Shown piece by piece: positions 37,373 through 45,495 of a stretch of 64,000 nucleotides of DNA. The translations under genes were made by a program, and so were the position numbers. Under the pieces are notes generated by a model, which searched no databases, was not told where the DNA came from, and saw only the letters and a list, made by a program, of their open reading frames with translations. The stretch comes from Mycobacterium sp. NBC_00419 (GTDB taxonomy: Bacteria; Actinomycetota; Actinomycetes; Mycobacteriales; Mycobacteriaceae): NCBI RefSeq assembly GCF_036023875.1, contig NZ_CP107931.1, forward strand, positions 3,968,001-4,032,000, given 5' to 3'. Numbering within the stretch: the stretch's first letter is position 1; every line of letters begins with the position of its first letter.

Positions 37373-38043
37373 GCGGATTGGTTCGTCAGCATCTTCAGCT
37401 GTGGCTGATGCTGGTGCTGACCTTCGTCACCGGATTGCTCGACGCGGTGGGCTATCTCGCGCTGGACCGGGTGTTCACCGGCAACATGACCGGCAACGTC
37501 GTGATTCTCGGGATGGGTATGGCCGGTGAGGACGGACTGCCTGTCGCTGGTCCGGCGGTAGCGCTGGGCGCCTACGTCGTGGGTGCCGCTGCCGTCGGCC
37601 GGCTGTTGCAGCGGCGCCGGAGCGGATGGGAACCATTGGTCACGGCCGTGTTCGCCACTGGTGCCGTCGTCATGGCCGCGGTCGCATCGGTGTTGACGGT
37701 CGTCGCCCTCGACAGCCACACCGGCCTCAGCGTCGGCCTGGCCGCGATACTGGCGATCCTGATGGGTGCTCAGGCCGCGACAGCACGGATGCTGGCGGTG
37801 GCCGACATCACCACGGTCGTGGTGACCTCGACGCTGACCGCATACGCGAGCGAAACGCTGTTCGGGCCCGGTTGGTTGTGGCTGACCCACCGCCGGTTGT
37901 GGGTCATCGTCGTCATCGTCGCCGGAGCGTTCTGCGGAGCCCTGTTGTTGCGCCTCGCCGGCCCCGGCTGTCCGGTCTATCTCGGCGCTGTGTTGACCGC
38001 GGTCGTGGCTGTGATCGGCCACGTGGCCTGGCACGGCCGCTGA
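37369..38043 (+). CDS. DUF1275 (YoaK-like) membrane protein
   Basis: 224 residues from GTG 37369, overlapping the GGT stop by 4 bases. About six membrane helices are seen, with the DUF1275 signatures LTFVTGLLDAVGYLALDRVFTGNMTGNVV near the start and ILMGAQAATARMLAVADITTVVVTSTLTAYASE in the middle. The family is widespread and of unknown function, possibly transport. Translational coupling to the GGT gene makes it the last member of the transporter operon, ending at a strong hairpin. Confidence 0.85.
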   Translation: MSGLVRQHLQLWLMLVLTFVTGLLDAVGYLALDRVFTGNMTGNVVILGMGMAGEDGLPVAGPAVALGAYVVGAAAVGRLLQRRRSGWEPLVTAVFATGAVVMAAVASVLTVVALDSHTGLSVGLAAILAILMGAQAATARMLAVADITTVVVTSTLTAYASETLFGPGWLWLTHRRLWVIVVIVAGAFCGALLLRLAGPGCPVYLGAVLTAVVAVIGHVAWHGR

Positions 38044-38050
38044 CCAACGG

Positions 38051-38095
38051 CGGCTGCGCCGAGCGCCACACGGGAGGTGACGCTCAGCGCAGCCG
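38051..38095. terminator. Bidirectional terminator-like hairpin
   Basis: CGGCTGCGCCGAGCG (38051-38065) pairs with CGCTCAGCGCAGCCG (38081-38095), a 15-base stem with one mismatch and a 15-base loop, located exactly between the convergent DUF1275 and APC permease genes. There is no T-run, as is common for mycobacterial hairpin terminators. Confidence 0.7.
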
Positions 38096-38103
38096 GTCTA
38101 GGC

Positions 38104-39840
38104 CTACGGGCTCTTGGTGAATTCCTCGCCCGTCTCGGGGTTGATGGCCGTCTCACCCGGCGGCAGGTTCGACAGGTCCGGTGCGATGACGGTCGGCATG
38201 TCACCGGAGTCCGGCAGACCGAACATCGGCTCGACCGCGGTGGCCGGCGTGAGGACAAGGTCCGCACTCGAGCGCCGCGACAGGGTGCGGCCCCGGAAGA
38301 AGTCCGGCGAGGCCAGCCACCAGACGATCATCAGGATCACGCCCAGCACCAGTGCGCCGATACCGACGACCGCCACCGCGCCGAACCCGAAGATGGTGAC
38401 GTTGTTGCCCTCGTCGTCGACCAGCCAGTCCGGCTTGGCGTACTGGATCAGGCCGTATACGAAGATCACCAGCAGGATCACGCCACCCAGCAGTGGGACG
38501 ATGCCCCGCATCACCAGATCGCGGACGTTCTTGGTGAGATCCTTGCGATAGAACCAGGCACACGCGAAGCCGGTCAGGCCGTAGTAGAAGGCGATCATCA
38601 GGCCCACCGAACCGATCAGCGCCGACAGCAGATTCGGGCTGACGAGCGTGAACAGCACATAGAACAGGATGGACACCGCGCCCATCGCGATCGTGGAGGT
38701 GGTGGGGGTCAGGTACGTGCGATGGATCTTGGCGAACGATGTCGGCAGCGCCCGGTAGACACCCATCGACAGCGTGGTCCGCGCGGTCGGCAGGATCGTC
38801 GTCTGCGTCGACGCTGAGGCCGAGGTCAGGATGGACGCGGCGAGCAGCATCAGCGCGATCTTGCCCAGCAGGCTGTCGCCGAACAGATCGGGGCCGATCG
38901 CGGCGAAGACGTCCGCGGCGTTCTCCTCGTTGCCCAGACCGATGCCGTCGGTTCCGACGCCGGCGAAGGCGACCGCCGACACCGCGACGAGCGCGTAGGT
39001 GGCCAGCAGCAGGAAGGTGGAGATGACGGCGGCGCGGCCCGGCGTGGTGCCCGGATCATCGGACTCCTCGTTGCAGGCCACCGCGGTGTCCCAGCCCCAG
39101 TAAATGAAGAGCGCGGTGAGCAGAGCCGGCGCGATCACGGTGGTGAAGTCCAGGCCGCCGGGCCAGAACCACGACAGCGACGGGTGCAGCGAATAGGTCT
39201 CGGCCTTGCCCGCGTACACCTTGATCAGCGCGACGACCGAGAACGCGACCAGCACGACCATCTCGATGCCGAGCAGGCCGTACTGAATCCGCGCCGACAC
39301 CTCGATACCGCGATAACAGATGTAGGTCATCACGATGATCCAGATGACGCCGGCCACCGTTGACCACAGCGTGCTGCTGGCCAGATCGGCCGCCGAGCTC
39401 CAGCCCAGCCCGCCGACAAAGGTGAACGAGTAGGAGCCGGCGATCTGGGCCAGGTTGGCCATGACGATGACGTCGGCGGCGATGATGCCCCAGCCGCCCA
39501 GCCAGCCGATCAGTGGTCCGAACGCCCGCGATGCCCAGGTGAACGTGGTGCCGCAGTCCGGCTCCGCCTTGTTCAGTTCCTGGTAGGCGACCGCAATCAT
39601 GTACATCGGGATGAACGCGATGAGCACGATTGCCGGTGCCTTCACACCTGCTAGTAGCGCGCCGCCGCTGGCGACGATCAGCCCCAGCGTCGCGGCCAGC
39701 GAGTATGCCGGGGCGGTGGACGCCATCCCGACGACGATGCTGGACACCAGGCCCAGCGCACCGCCCTTGAGGCCCTTGCTGTCGACGGTATTGGAATTCC
39801 CGGCTGTGCCGGGGTCGAGCGCTAGCTCGCCTTTACTCAT
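38104..39840 (-). CDS. APC family amino acid/polyamine permease
   Basis: 578 residues from ATG 39840. About 12 membrane helices, beginning GGALGLVSSIVVGMASTAPAYSLAATLGLIV (APC helix 1 with the unwound Gly region). Further signatures are KAEPDCGTTFTWASRAFGPLIGWLGGWGII and YWGWDTAVACNEESDDPGTTPGRAAVIST. A cytosolic tail of about 60 residues follows the last helix. The family imports amino acids or amines by proton symport. With the neighbouring aminotransferase and aminoaldehyde dehydrogenase, a polyamine or GABA substrate is plausible. It is monocistronic, ending at the hairpin shared with DUF1275. Confidence 0.88.
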   Translation of the reverse strand: MSKGELALDPGTAGNSNTVDSKGLKGGALGLVSSIVVGMASTAPAYSLAATLGLIVASGGALLAGVKAPAIVLIAFIPMYMIAVAYQELNKAEPDCGTTFTWASRAFGPLIGWLGGWGIIAADVIVMANLAQIAGSYSFTFVGGLGWSSAADLASSTLWSTVAGVIWIIVMTYICYRGIEVSARIQYGLLGIEMVVLVAFSVVALIKVYAGKAETYSLHPSLSWFWPGGLDFTTVIAPALLTALFIYWGWDTAVACNEESDDPGTTPGRAAVISTFLLLATYALVAVSAVAFAGVGTDGIGLGNEENAADVFAAIGPDLFGDSLLGKIALMLLAASILTSASASTQTTILPTARTTLSMGVYRALPTSFAKIHRTYLTPTTSTIAMGAVSILFYVLFTLVSPNLLSALIGSVGLMIAFYYGLTGFACAWFYRKDLTKNVRDLVMRGIVPLLGGVILLVIFVYGLIQYAKPDWLVDDEGNNVTIFGFGAVAVVGIGALVLGVILMIVWWLASPDFFRGRTLSRRSSADLVLTPATAVEPMFGLPDSGDMPTVIAPDLSNLPPGETAINPETGEEFTKSP

Positions 39841-39990
39841 GGCATCTCCTGCTTAAACGCCGCGGTCAGAACTAGACGAGACTACGGTTTCAGTGGCAGA
39901 TGCGCGCGGAATGTACGGAATTGTTTTCTCCGTGGTTACATGGCTTCGGAATTAGTGGCTCTACGCTGCCTAATTGACGGATCAAGCGGT

Positions 39991-40575
39991 TTATTGCCCG
40001 TCCGCCCACGGAACCCGGCAGGTCTCGCCCGTGCCGAATCCCTGCTCGGTGATGCCGAGGGCGGCGTTCATCCTGGCCCGCATGTTCTCCACCCCGATCT
40101 GATAGGTCAGCTCGACCAGGCCCGCGGCGCCGAACCGGCGGCGCAGATCGTCGACCTGTTCAGTCGTCACGGTGTGCGGATCGGTCGTCATGGCGTCGGC
40201 GTAGGCGATCGCGGCGCGCTCGTCGTCGGTGTACAGCGGTGAGCTCAGGTAGTCGTCGATGTGCTGGAGGCGGTCGACGTCGAGGCCGTCGAGTCGCATC
40301 AGCATCGCGCCGAAGTCCACGCACCACGAGCAGCCGACGGTGCGGGCCGTCCAGAACACCGCGAGTTCGCGGACCGCTGCGGGCAGGATCGTCGAGCCGC
40401 GCTGTAGCAGACCCTCGTGCACGGAGTTGGCTACCACCAGCCGCCGGTGGTGGGCGTAGACGGCCAGTGGTTCGGGCACCTGCCCGAAGCGCCGTCTGGC
40501 CCATCGGTACATCAGTCGAATCAGTGGTGTGGCCTTGGCCGGGGACAATGGTTCGAGACGAGTTGTGGTTGTCAT
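39991..40575 (-). CDS. Carboxymuconolactone decarboxylase/AhpD-like protein
   Basis: 194 residues from ATG 40575; the 12-residue extension upstream is discounted. It is an all-helical CMD/AhpD-like protein with the redox pair C82-x-x-C85 in ARTVGCSWCVDFGA and a downstream ADAMTTDPHTVT region. AhpD-type proteins use the CxxC pair for peroxidase or disulfide reductase chemistry; many paralogues have unknown partners. It is divergent from the acyl-CoA operon, sharing a 93-base spacer that contains the CTAAC/GTTAG palindrome. Confidence 0.82.
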   Translation of the reverse strand: MTTTTRLEPLSPAKATPLIRLMYRWARRRFGQVPEPLAVYAHHRRLVVANSVHEGLLQRGSTILPAAVRELAVFWTARTVGCSWCVDFGAMLMRLDGLDVDRLQHIDDYLSSPLYTDDERAAIAYADAMTTDPHTVTTEQVDDLRRRFGAAGLVELTYQIGVENMRARMNAALGITEQGFGTGETCRVPWADGQ

Positions 40576-40641
40576 GCCCTCTAGATGCCGGGCGGCCAAG
40601 AAATGTGACACGTCGATACCACTCGATAATGGGTTGACGGA

Positions 40642-40657
40642 CTAACTAATCGGTTAG
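40642..40657. promoter_or_regulatory. Candidate operator CTAAC-N6-GTTAG before the acyl-CoA operon
   Basis: CTAAC (40642-40646) and GTTAG (40653-40657) are perfect inverses spaced by 6 bases. The site ends 11 bases before the first acyl-CoA dehydrogenase GTG. TTGACG (40634) and TAGGGT (40655) flank it with a 15-base spacer, shorter than usual, and would give an almost leaderless transcript. A TetR-type repressor site is the likeliest meaning, but no regulator gene is adjacent. Confidence 0.45.
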
Positions 40658-40668
40658 GGTACCCAATT

Positions 40669-41847
40669 GTGGATTTCGACCTCGACGCCGACCAGCAGGC
40701 CTGGTTGGCCGAGGTGCGTGAATTCCTGCGAGAGAACGTCACTGAGGCGCTGCGCGCCGAGATCGCCGAGCACAACCTCGAGCACCCCGGCGGCGAGGTC
40801 GCGGCTTTCCGCCGCAAACTCGGTGACAAGGGCTGGTTCGGGCTCAACTGGCCGGCGGAGTACGGCGGCCTCGGTCTGGGGGCGGTGCACCTGCACCTGC
40901 TGATGTCGGAGTTCGAGTACTGGGGTGCGCCAGGACCCGATCTGACGGTCACCTCGATCGCGCCGATGATCATGCGCCACGGCACCGAGCAGAACAAGCG
41001 TGAGTTCCTGCCGCTGATCGCGCGCGGCGAAATGACCTGTGCCCTCGGCTATTCCGAGCCCGACGCCGGTACCGATCTGGCCTCGCTGCGGACCCGGGCG
41101 ATCCGTGACGGCGACGAATGGGTGATCAACGGATCCAAGATCTGGAACAGCGGGGCACAGCGATCCACTCACGAGTGGCTCTGCGTACGCACCGATCCCA
41201 GCGCGCAGCGGCACCGGGGCATCTCGGTGATCGTCGTGCCGGTGGACAGCCCCGGGGTGCGGATCCGACCGCTGATCGCCTGGTCCGGTTACCGCACCAA
41301 CGAGGTGTTCTTCGACGACGTCCGGGTGCCGGTGACCAACCTCGTCGGCGAGGAGAACCGCGGCTGGTCCTACATCACCGGGGCGCTCGACCTGGAGCGC
41401 GGCGCCTTGACCAACGCCGGCGATTTGCGCCGTGCGCTCGACGAATTGCAGGTATTGGCGCGCATGCCGCGCCGCGACGGGACGGTGCCGATCGACAACC
41501 CCGCCGTGCGGCGCAGGCTCGCCCAGGCTGAGGCCGACGTCGAGGTGGCCGGCCTGATGGGCTACGAGGCGTCGTCGATGCTGTCCGACGGAGTGATCCC
41601 GACCGTGCCCGTCAGCGTCGAGAAGGTGTTCAGCAGCGAACTGCGCCAGCGCATCGCGGATCTGGGAATCGACCTGCTGGGTGCGGAAGGTCTTCTGGCC
41701 CATCGCAACCCGGAAGCCCCGGCGGGTGGCCGATTCGAGAAGCTCTATCGGTTCGCGCCGCTGATGCGCTTCGGCGGCGGTACCAACGAAGTGCTGCGCG
41801 ATGTCATCGCCCAGCGCGGCCACGCCATGCCGTCGTACGGACGCTGA
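40669..41847 (+). CDS. Acyl-CoA dehydrogenase, chain with the catalytic base
   Basis: 392 residues from GTG 40669. It is an FAD acyl-CoA dehydrogenase: DADQQAWLAEVREFLREN, GWFGLNWPAEYGGLGL, ALGYSEPDAGTDLASLRTRA, and RFGGGTNEVLRDVIAQRG at the C-terminus. The usual medium-chain base position (YEGT) is Gly here, but E243 in DLERGAL fits the isovaleryl-CoA dehydrogenase base on helix G. It heads a seven-gene operon and the next gene is a base-less partner. This suggests an alpha2-beta2 dehydrogenase like the FadE28-FadE29 type acting on a bulky, possibly steroid-like side-chain CoA. Confidence 0.9.
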   Translation: MDFDLDADQQAWLAEVREFLRENVTEALRAEIAEHNLEHPGGEVAAFRRKLGDKGWFGLNWPAEYGGLGLGAVHLHLLMSEFEYWGAPGPDLTVTSIAPMIMRHGTEQNKREFLPLIARGEMTCALGYSEPDAGTDLASLRTRAIRDGDEWVINGSKIWNSGAQRSTHEWLCVRTDPSAQRHRGISVIVVPVDSPGVRIRPLIAWSGYRTNEVFFDDVRVPVTNLVGEENRGWSYITGALDLERGALTNAGDLRRALDELQVLARMPRRDGTVPIDNPAVRRRLAQAEADVEVAGLMGYEASSMLSDGVIPTVPVSVEKVFSSELRQRIADLGIDLLGAEGLLAHRNPEAPAGGRFEKLYRFAPLMRFGGGTNEVLRDVIAQRGHAMPSYGR

Positions 41848-41848
41848 C

Positions 41849-42955
41849 ATGAAACTCGTTGCCGGACAGGACGAACGCGACCTCGCCTCGATGCTGCGCG
41901 GACTGCTCGCCGCCCGCAAGGACGACACGATGCAGGCGCTGGCCGCCGCGGGCATTCTGGGGCTGGGCATCTGCGAGCAGTACGGCGGATCCGGTGGATC
42001 GCTCACCGATCTCGGCATCTTCGCACGAGAAGGCGGCCGAGCGCTGTGCCCGTCGCTGGTCTACAGCACGGTGATCGCCGCTCAGGCGATAAACCTGCTC
42101 GGCGGCGACGGCTCGCGCAAACGATGGCTCGGCGACCTCTCGAGCGGCAGCACCTCGGCCACCACCGCATTGTGGAACGCCTATGACGCAGCCGACGTCA
42201 CCGCCACCCTGCGGGCCGACCGCACCCGCGACGGTGAGTGGCGGCTCACCGGCACAGCCGACTTCGTTTCCGACGCGGCCGACGCCAATTTGATCGTGGT
42301 GTCCGGGATGGATGCCTCCGGCCGGACCATGGGATTCGTCTGCGGTCTGGACAGCCCCGGTGTGACACAACGGCCGTTGGCCTTGATGGGCGGCCACCAC
42401 GCTTCGTGCGTACGTTTCGACGACGTCGTCCCCGACGATGTGCTGGGCGACGGCGAGCCGCTGGGCCGCGACGAACTCCGCCGTTCGGCCAACACCGCGA
42501 TCGCCCTGAGCTCAATGGACCTGGTGGGTGTCGGCGAGGCCGTGCTCGACCGCACCGTGGCCTACACCTCCATGCGTCACCAGTTCGGCCGGCCGATCGC
42601 GTCCTTCCAGGCCGCCCAGCACATCGTTGCCGACATGCACATCGCGCTGACCGGCGCGCGGCTCGCCGCGCAGGCGGCCGTGTTCGCGCTGAGTCGGGGC
42701 CGGGTGGCGGTTCGCGAAACCGCCATCGCGCGAATGCATTCCGCCACCGCCGCCAAGCGGACGACCCTGGACGCCCACCAGTTGCACGGCGGGATGGGCT
42801 ACGTGGTCGAGACCGACCTGTATCTGTGGTCGGAGCGGGCGCGGGTCTTCTCCACACTCGGCGGGGGAGCCGACGTGGCAGCCACCTGGCTCGACGACGA
42901 TCAGGTCAGCCGCGCGGCGGTCACCGATCGGCTGCGGCGCAAGGACGGCGTGTGA
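41849..42955 (+). CDS. Acyl-CoA dehydrogenase, partner chain lacking the base
   Basis: 368 residues from ATG 41849, one base after the previous stop. The ACAD fold is recognisable (ALAAAGILGLGICEQYGGSGGSLTDLG, CVRFDDVVPDDVLGDG, YTSMRHQFGRPIASFQAAQHIVADM, DAHQLHGGMGYVVETDLYLW), but the helix G segment reads SSMDLVGVGEA with no Glu matching E243 of the first chain. The C-terminal position is LGGGA. Such paired chains form heterotetramers in steroid side-chain catabolism in which only one chain supplies the base. It overlaps the next gene by 4 bases (GTGA). Confidence 0.87.
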   Translation: MKLVAGQDERDLASMLRGLLAARKDDTMQALAAAGILGLGICEQYGGSGGSLTDLGIFAREGGRALCPSLVYSTVIAAQAINLLGGDGSRKRWLGDLSSGSTSATTALWNAYDAADVTATLRADRTRDGEWRLTGTADFVSDAADANLIVVSGMDASGRTMGFVCGLDSPGVTQRPLALMGGHHASCVRFDDVVPDDVLGDGEPLGRDELRRSANTAIALSSMDLVGVGEAVLDRTVAYTSMRHQFGRPIASFQAAQHIVADMHIALTGARLAAQAAVFALSRGRVAVRETAIARMHSATAAKRTTLDAHQLHGGMGYVVETDLYLWSERARVFSTLGGGADVAATWLDDDQVSRAAVTDRLRRKDGV

Positions 42956-43452
42956 CCGCCGACAGCCTGGTCGATGCCGATACGGCCGCGAAGGTCGGCA
43001 CCGTCGCGGCCACGGCCACCGGCGAGGTCCTGCGCCGCGACTGGCAGCGATGGGCCGTCGCCGTCGGCGACGACAACGCGCTGTGGTTCGACCCGGAGTA
43101 CGCCCGCGCCAATGGCTATCGCGACATCATCTGCCCCCCGCTGTACCTGCAGTACGCCATTCTGGGCGTCACGCCGCTCAGTGGGCTGCGACCGGACGGG
43201 TCCTCCGGTGCGGTGTCGGGCGGCCTCGCCTTCCCGAAGGCGCCACGGCGGATGGCCGGCGGCGAGAGCTTCACGTTCCACATGCCCGCCTACCACCGCG
43301 ACGAGATCGAGATGGTGCGCACCGTCGAGTCGATCGTCGAAAAGGACGGTCGCTCAGGCAGGTTCGTTCTCGTCACATGGCACACCGTGTACCGCAACCA
43401 GCACCGTGAACTGGTGGCCGAGGCCGCCACGTCGATGATCGCCAGACCATGA
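42952..43452 (+). CDS. MaoC-like hot-dog dehydratase, N-terminal (ChsH2-like) type
   Basis: 166 residues from GTG 42952, overlapping the preceding stop. The sequence EVLRRDWQRWAVAVGDDNALWFDPEYARANGYRDIICPPLYLQYAIL is that of the FAS1-like/MaoC N-terminal dehydratase domain (as in HadA/HadC and the first half of ChsH2). It lacks the Asp/His catalytic dyad seen in the next protein and so is probably the structural half of a heteromeric enoyl-CoA hydratase. In ChsH2 this domain is fused to a DUF35 domain; here DUF35 is a separate gene two positions downstream. Confidence 0.85.
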   Translation: MTADSLVDADTAAKVGTVAATATGEVLRRDWQRWAVAVGDDNALWFDPEYARANGYRDIICPPLYLQYAILGVTPLSGLRPDGSSGAVSGGLAFPKAPRRMAGGESFTFHMPAYHRDEIEMVRTVESIVEKDGRSGRFVLVTWHTVYRNQHRELVAEAATSMIARP

Positions 43453-43886
43453 CCCAGCTGTTCTATGACGACGTCGAACCCGGTGATGCCCTGACATCGC
43501 TCATCGTGACCGTCGACGAGACGCAGATGTTCTTCTTCAGCGCCGCGACCTACAACGGCCACCGCATCCACTACGACAAGGACTGGGCGCGCGACGTCGA
43601 AGGCTACGACGACGTCCTGGTTCAGGGTCCGCTGCAGGCCGCGCTCCTGGCCCGCGCCGTCACCGACTGGATCGGTGGCGCCGGCCGGCTCGTCGAGTAC
43701 TCGGTGCAGAACCGGGGCGTGGCTTTTCCCGGGCAGCCCTTGACCTTTGGGGGCACCGTCGCCGCCAAGCGACTGGAGCAGGGCAGGGGACTGGTCGATC
43801 TCGACATCGTCGGCCGTCGTGACGCCGACATCCTGATGCCGGGCACGGCGACGGTGGAACTGCCGCTGCGCGAGAGCGTCTCCTGA
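43449..43886 (+). CDS. MaoC-like enoyl-CoA hydratase, catalytic (ChsH1-like) type
   Basis: 145 residues from ATG 43449 (ATGA overlap with the preceding gene). It is a single hot-dog domain with hydratase 2 type residues: FFFSAATYNGHRIHYDKDWAR (about 28-48), carrying an N-x-H-R-I-H-Y-D segment where the catalytic Asp/His dyad of R-hydratases lies, followed by VLVQGPLQAALLARAV. It is predicted to hydrate the double bond made by the two-chain dehydrogenase, working as a heterodimer with the previous protein. Confidence 0.85.
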   Translation: MTQLFYDDVEPGDALTSLIVTVDETQMFFFSAATYNGHRIHYDKDWARDVEGYDDVLVQGPLQAALLARAVTDWIGGAGRLVEYSVQNRGVAFPGQPLTFGGTVAAKRLEQGRGLVDLDIVGRRDADILMPGTATVELPLRESVS

Positions 43887-45085
43887 TGCGGCTGGCCGGT
43901 GAGGCGGCGATCGTCGGGATCGCCGAGCTGCCCGCGCAGCGTAAGCCGACCCGCCCCGAGCAGTTCACCCTCGACCAGTACGCCGCGTTGGCGCGGATGG
44001 TCCTCGACGACGCAGGTCTCGACGCCGGGGTGGTCAACGGGCTGATCTCGCACGGAGTGGCCGAATCGGACATGTTCGTCCCGGCGACGCTCTCGGAGTA
44101 CCTGGGACTGCCGATCGACTTCGGTGAACGGGTGGACCTCGGCGGAGCGACGTCGGCGGCCATGGTGTGGCGTGCCGCCGTCGCCGTCGAGCTGGGACTC
44201 TGCGATGCCGTGCTGGCCGTGGTGCCCGGCTCGCGGGCGCTGCCGCGCTCGGCGCGACGGCCTGCTGCGAGCACGAATTGGTTTGGGGCGTCGAGCAACA
44301 ACTACGGATCGCCGCAGGCCGAGTACGAGATCCCGTACGGCAACCTCGGCCAGAACGCACCGTTCGCGCAGATCGCGCAACGTTACGGCGCCCAGTACGG
44401 CTACGACCCGACGGCGCTGGCCAAGATCGCCGTGGATCAGCGCACCAACGCCTGCGCCCACCCCGGAGCGGTGTTTCACGGTCAGCCGCTGTCGGAGGCC
44501 GACGTACTGGGCAGCCCGATGATCGCCGACCCGATCCACATGCTGGAGACCGTGATGCCCGTGCACGGCGGCACCGGTGTGCTGATCGCCAACGCCGATC
44601 TGGCGCGCCGCGCGCGGCACCGCCCGGTGTGGATCACCGGATTCGGTGAGCACATCTCCTTCAAGACCATGACCTACGCGCACGATCCGATGGTCACCCC
44701 GATCGCCAGGGCCGCGGCCCGCGCGTTCGCCATGGCCGGGCGCACTCCGGCCGACGTCGACGTGGCCTCGATCTACGACTGCTACACGATCACCGTGCTG
44801 ATGACGCTGGAGGACGCCGGGTTCTGTCCGAAGGGTCAGGCCATGGCGTGGATCAAGGAGCGGGACTTGACCTTTCGGGGTGACTTTCCGCTCAACACCG
44901 CGGGCGGGCAGCTGTCGTACGGCCAGGCCGGGATGTCCGGCGGCATGCACCACGTCGTCGATGCCGCCCGCCAGTTGATGGGCCGCTCGGCGGCAGCGCA
45001 GGTACCCGACGCCGACGTCGCGTTCGTGGCAGGCACCGGCGGGATCATGAGTGAGCAGGTCGCGCTCGTGCTCGGAGGGGACTGA
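43886..45085 (+). CDS. Thiolase-fold lipid-transfer protein lacking the nucleophilic cysteine (Ltp2-like)
   Basis: 399 residues from ATG 43886 (TGATG overlap). It belongs to the SCP-x/Ltp thiolase branch: VDLGGATSAAMVWRAAVAVELGLCDAVLAV, YGAQYGYDPTALAKIAVDQR, VASIYDCYTITVLMTLEDAGFC, NTAGGQLSYGQAGMSGGMHHVVDAARQL. The site where thiolases have the acyl-accepting Cys (…CASG…) is GGATSA, so thiolysis by the classical route is unlikely. Ltp2 of the cholesterol igr operon also lacks it and acts as a retro-aldolase using tyrosines; the YDCY segment could supply one. Aldol C-C cleavage of a hydroxyacyl-CoA is therefore predicted. Confidence 0.87.
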   Translation: MRLAGEAAIVGIAELPAQRKPTRPEQFTLDQYAALARMVLDDAGLDAGVVNGLISHGVAESDMFVPATLSEYLGLPIDFGERVDLGGATSAAMVWRAAVAVELGLCDAVLAVVPGSRALPRSARRPAASTNWFGASSNNYGSPQAEYEIPYGNLGQNAPFAQIAQRYGAQYGYDPTALAKIAVDQRTNACAHPGAVFHGQPLSEADVLGSPMIADPIHMLETVMPVHGGTGVLIANADLARRARHRPVWITGFGEHISFKTMTYAHDPMVTPIARAAARAFAMAGRTPADVDVASIYDCYTITVLMTLEDAGFCPKGQAMAWIKERDLTFRGDFPLNTAGGQLSYGQAGMSGGMHHVVDAARQLMGRSAAAQVPDADVAFVAGTGGIMSEQVALVLGGD

Positions 45086-45495
45086 TGGCCGAACCGATCC
45101 CGATGCCCGAGCCGACGCCGGTGTCTCAACCTTTCTGGGACGGTCTGGCCCAGCACCGCGTCATGGTCCAGTACTCGCCGTCGTCGCAGCGCTACGTCTT
45201 CTATCCGCGCACCCTGGCGCCGGGAACGCTGGCCGACGATCTGGAATGGCGCGAAATCGACGGCGCGGCAACGCTATACACCTACACGATTGCCCGACGG
45301 CCTACCGGCCCGCCCTGGGCCGATGCGCTGCCACAACTGCTTGCGGTGGTGCAATGGGATGTGGGCCCGCGGTTCTCCACCGAACTGGTCGACGTCGAGC
45401 CCACCGATATCGCCATCGGCATGCGGTTGCAACCGGTGTTCTGTGACGACGCGGACTCCGGGATGACCCTGCTGCGCTACCGGCCGGCATCGTGA
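45085..45495 (+). CDS. DUF35 OB-fold protein without zinc-ribbon cysteines
   Basis: 136 residues from ATG 45085 (TGATG overlap). It follows the DUF35 pattern: SQPFWDGLAQHRVMVQYSPSSQRYVFYPRT at the rubredoxin-like end, then an OB-fold with GAATLYTYTIARRP, VVQWDVGPRFSTELVD and IGMRLQPVF. In most relatives the first part has two CxxC pairs binding zinc. Here those places are Tyr/Ser/Pro and the only cysteine is near the C-terminus. DUF35 domains bind Ltp2-type aldolases, so it should partner the preceding thiolase-fold protein. Confidence 0.85.
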   Translation: MAEPIPMPEPTPVSQPFWDGLAQHRVMVQYSPSSQRYVFYPRTLAPGTLADDLEWREIDGAATLYTYTIARRPTGPPWADALPQLLAVVQWDVGPRFSTELVDVEPTDIAIGMRLQPVFCDDADSGMTLLRYRPAS

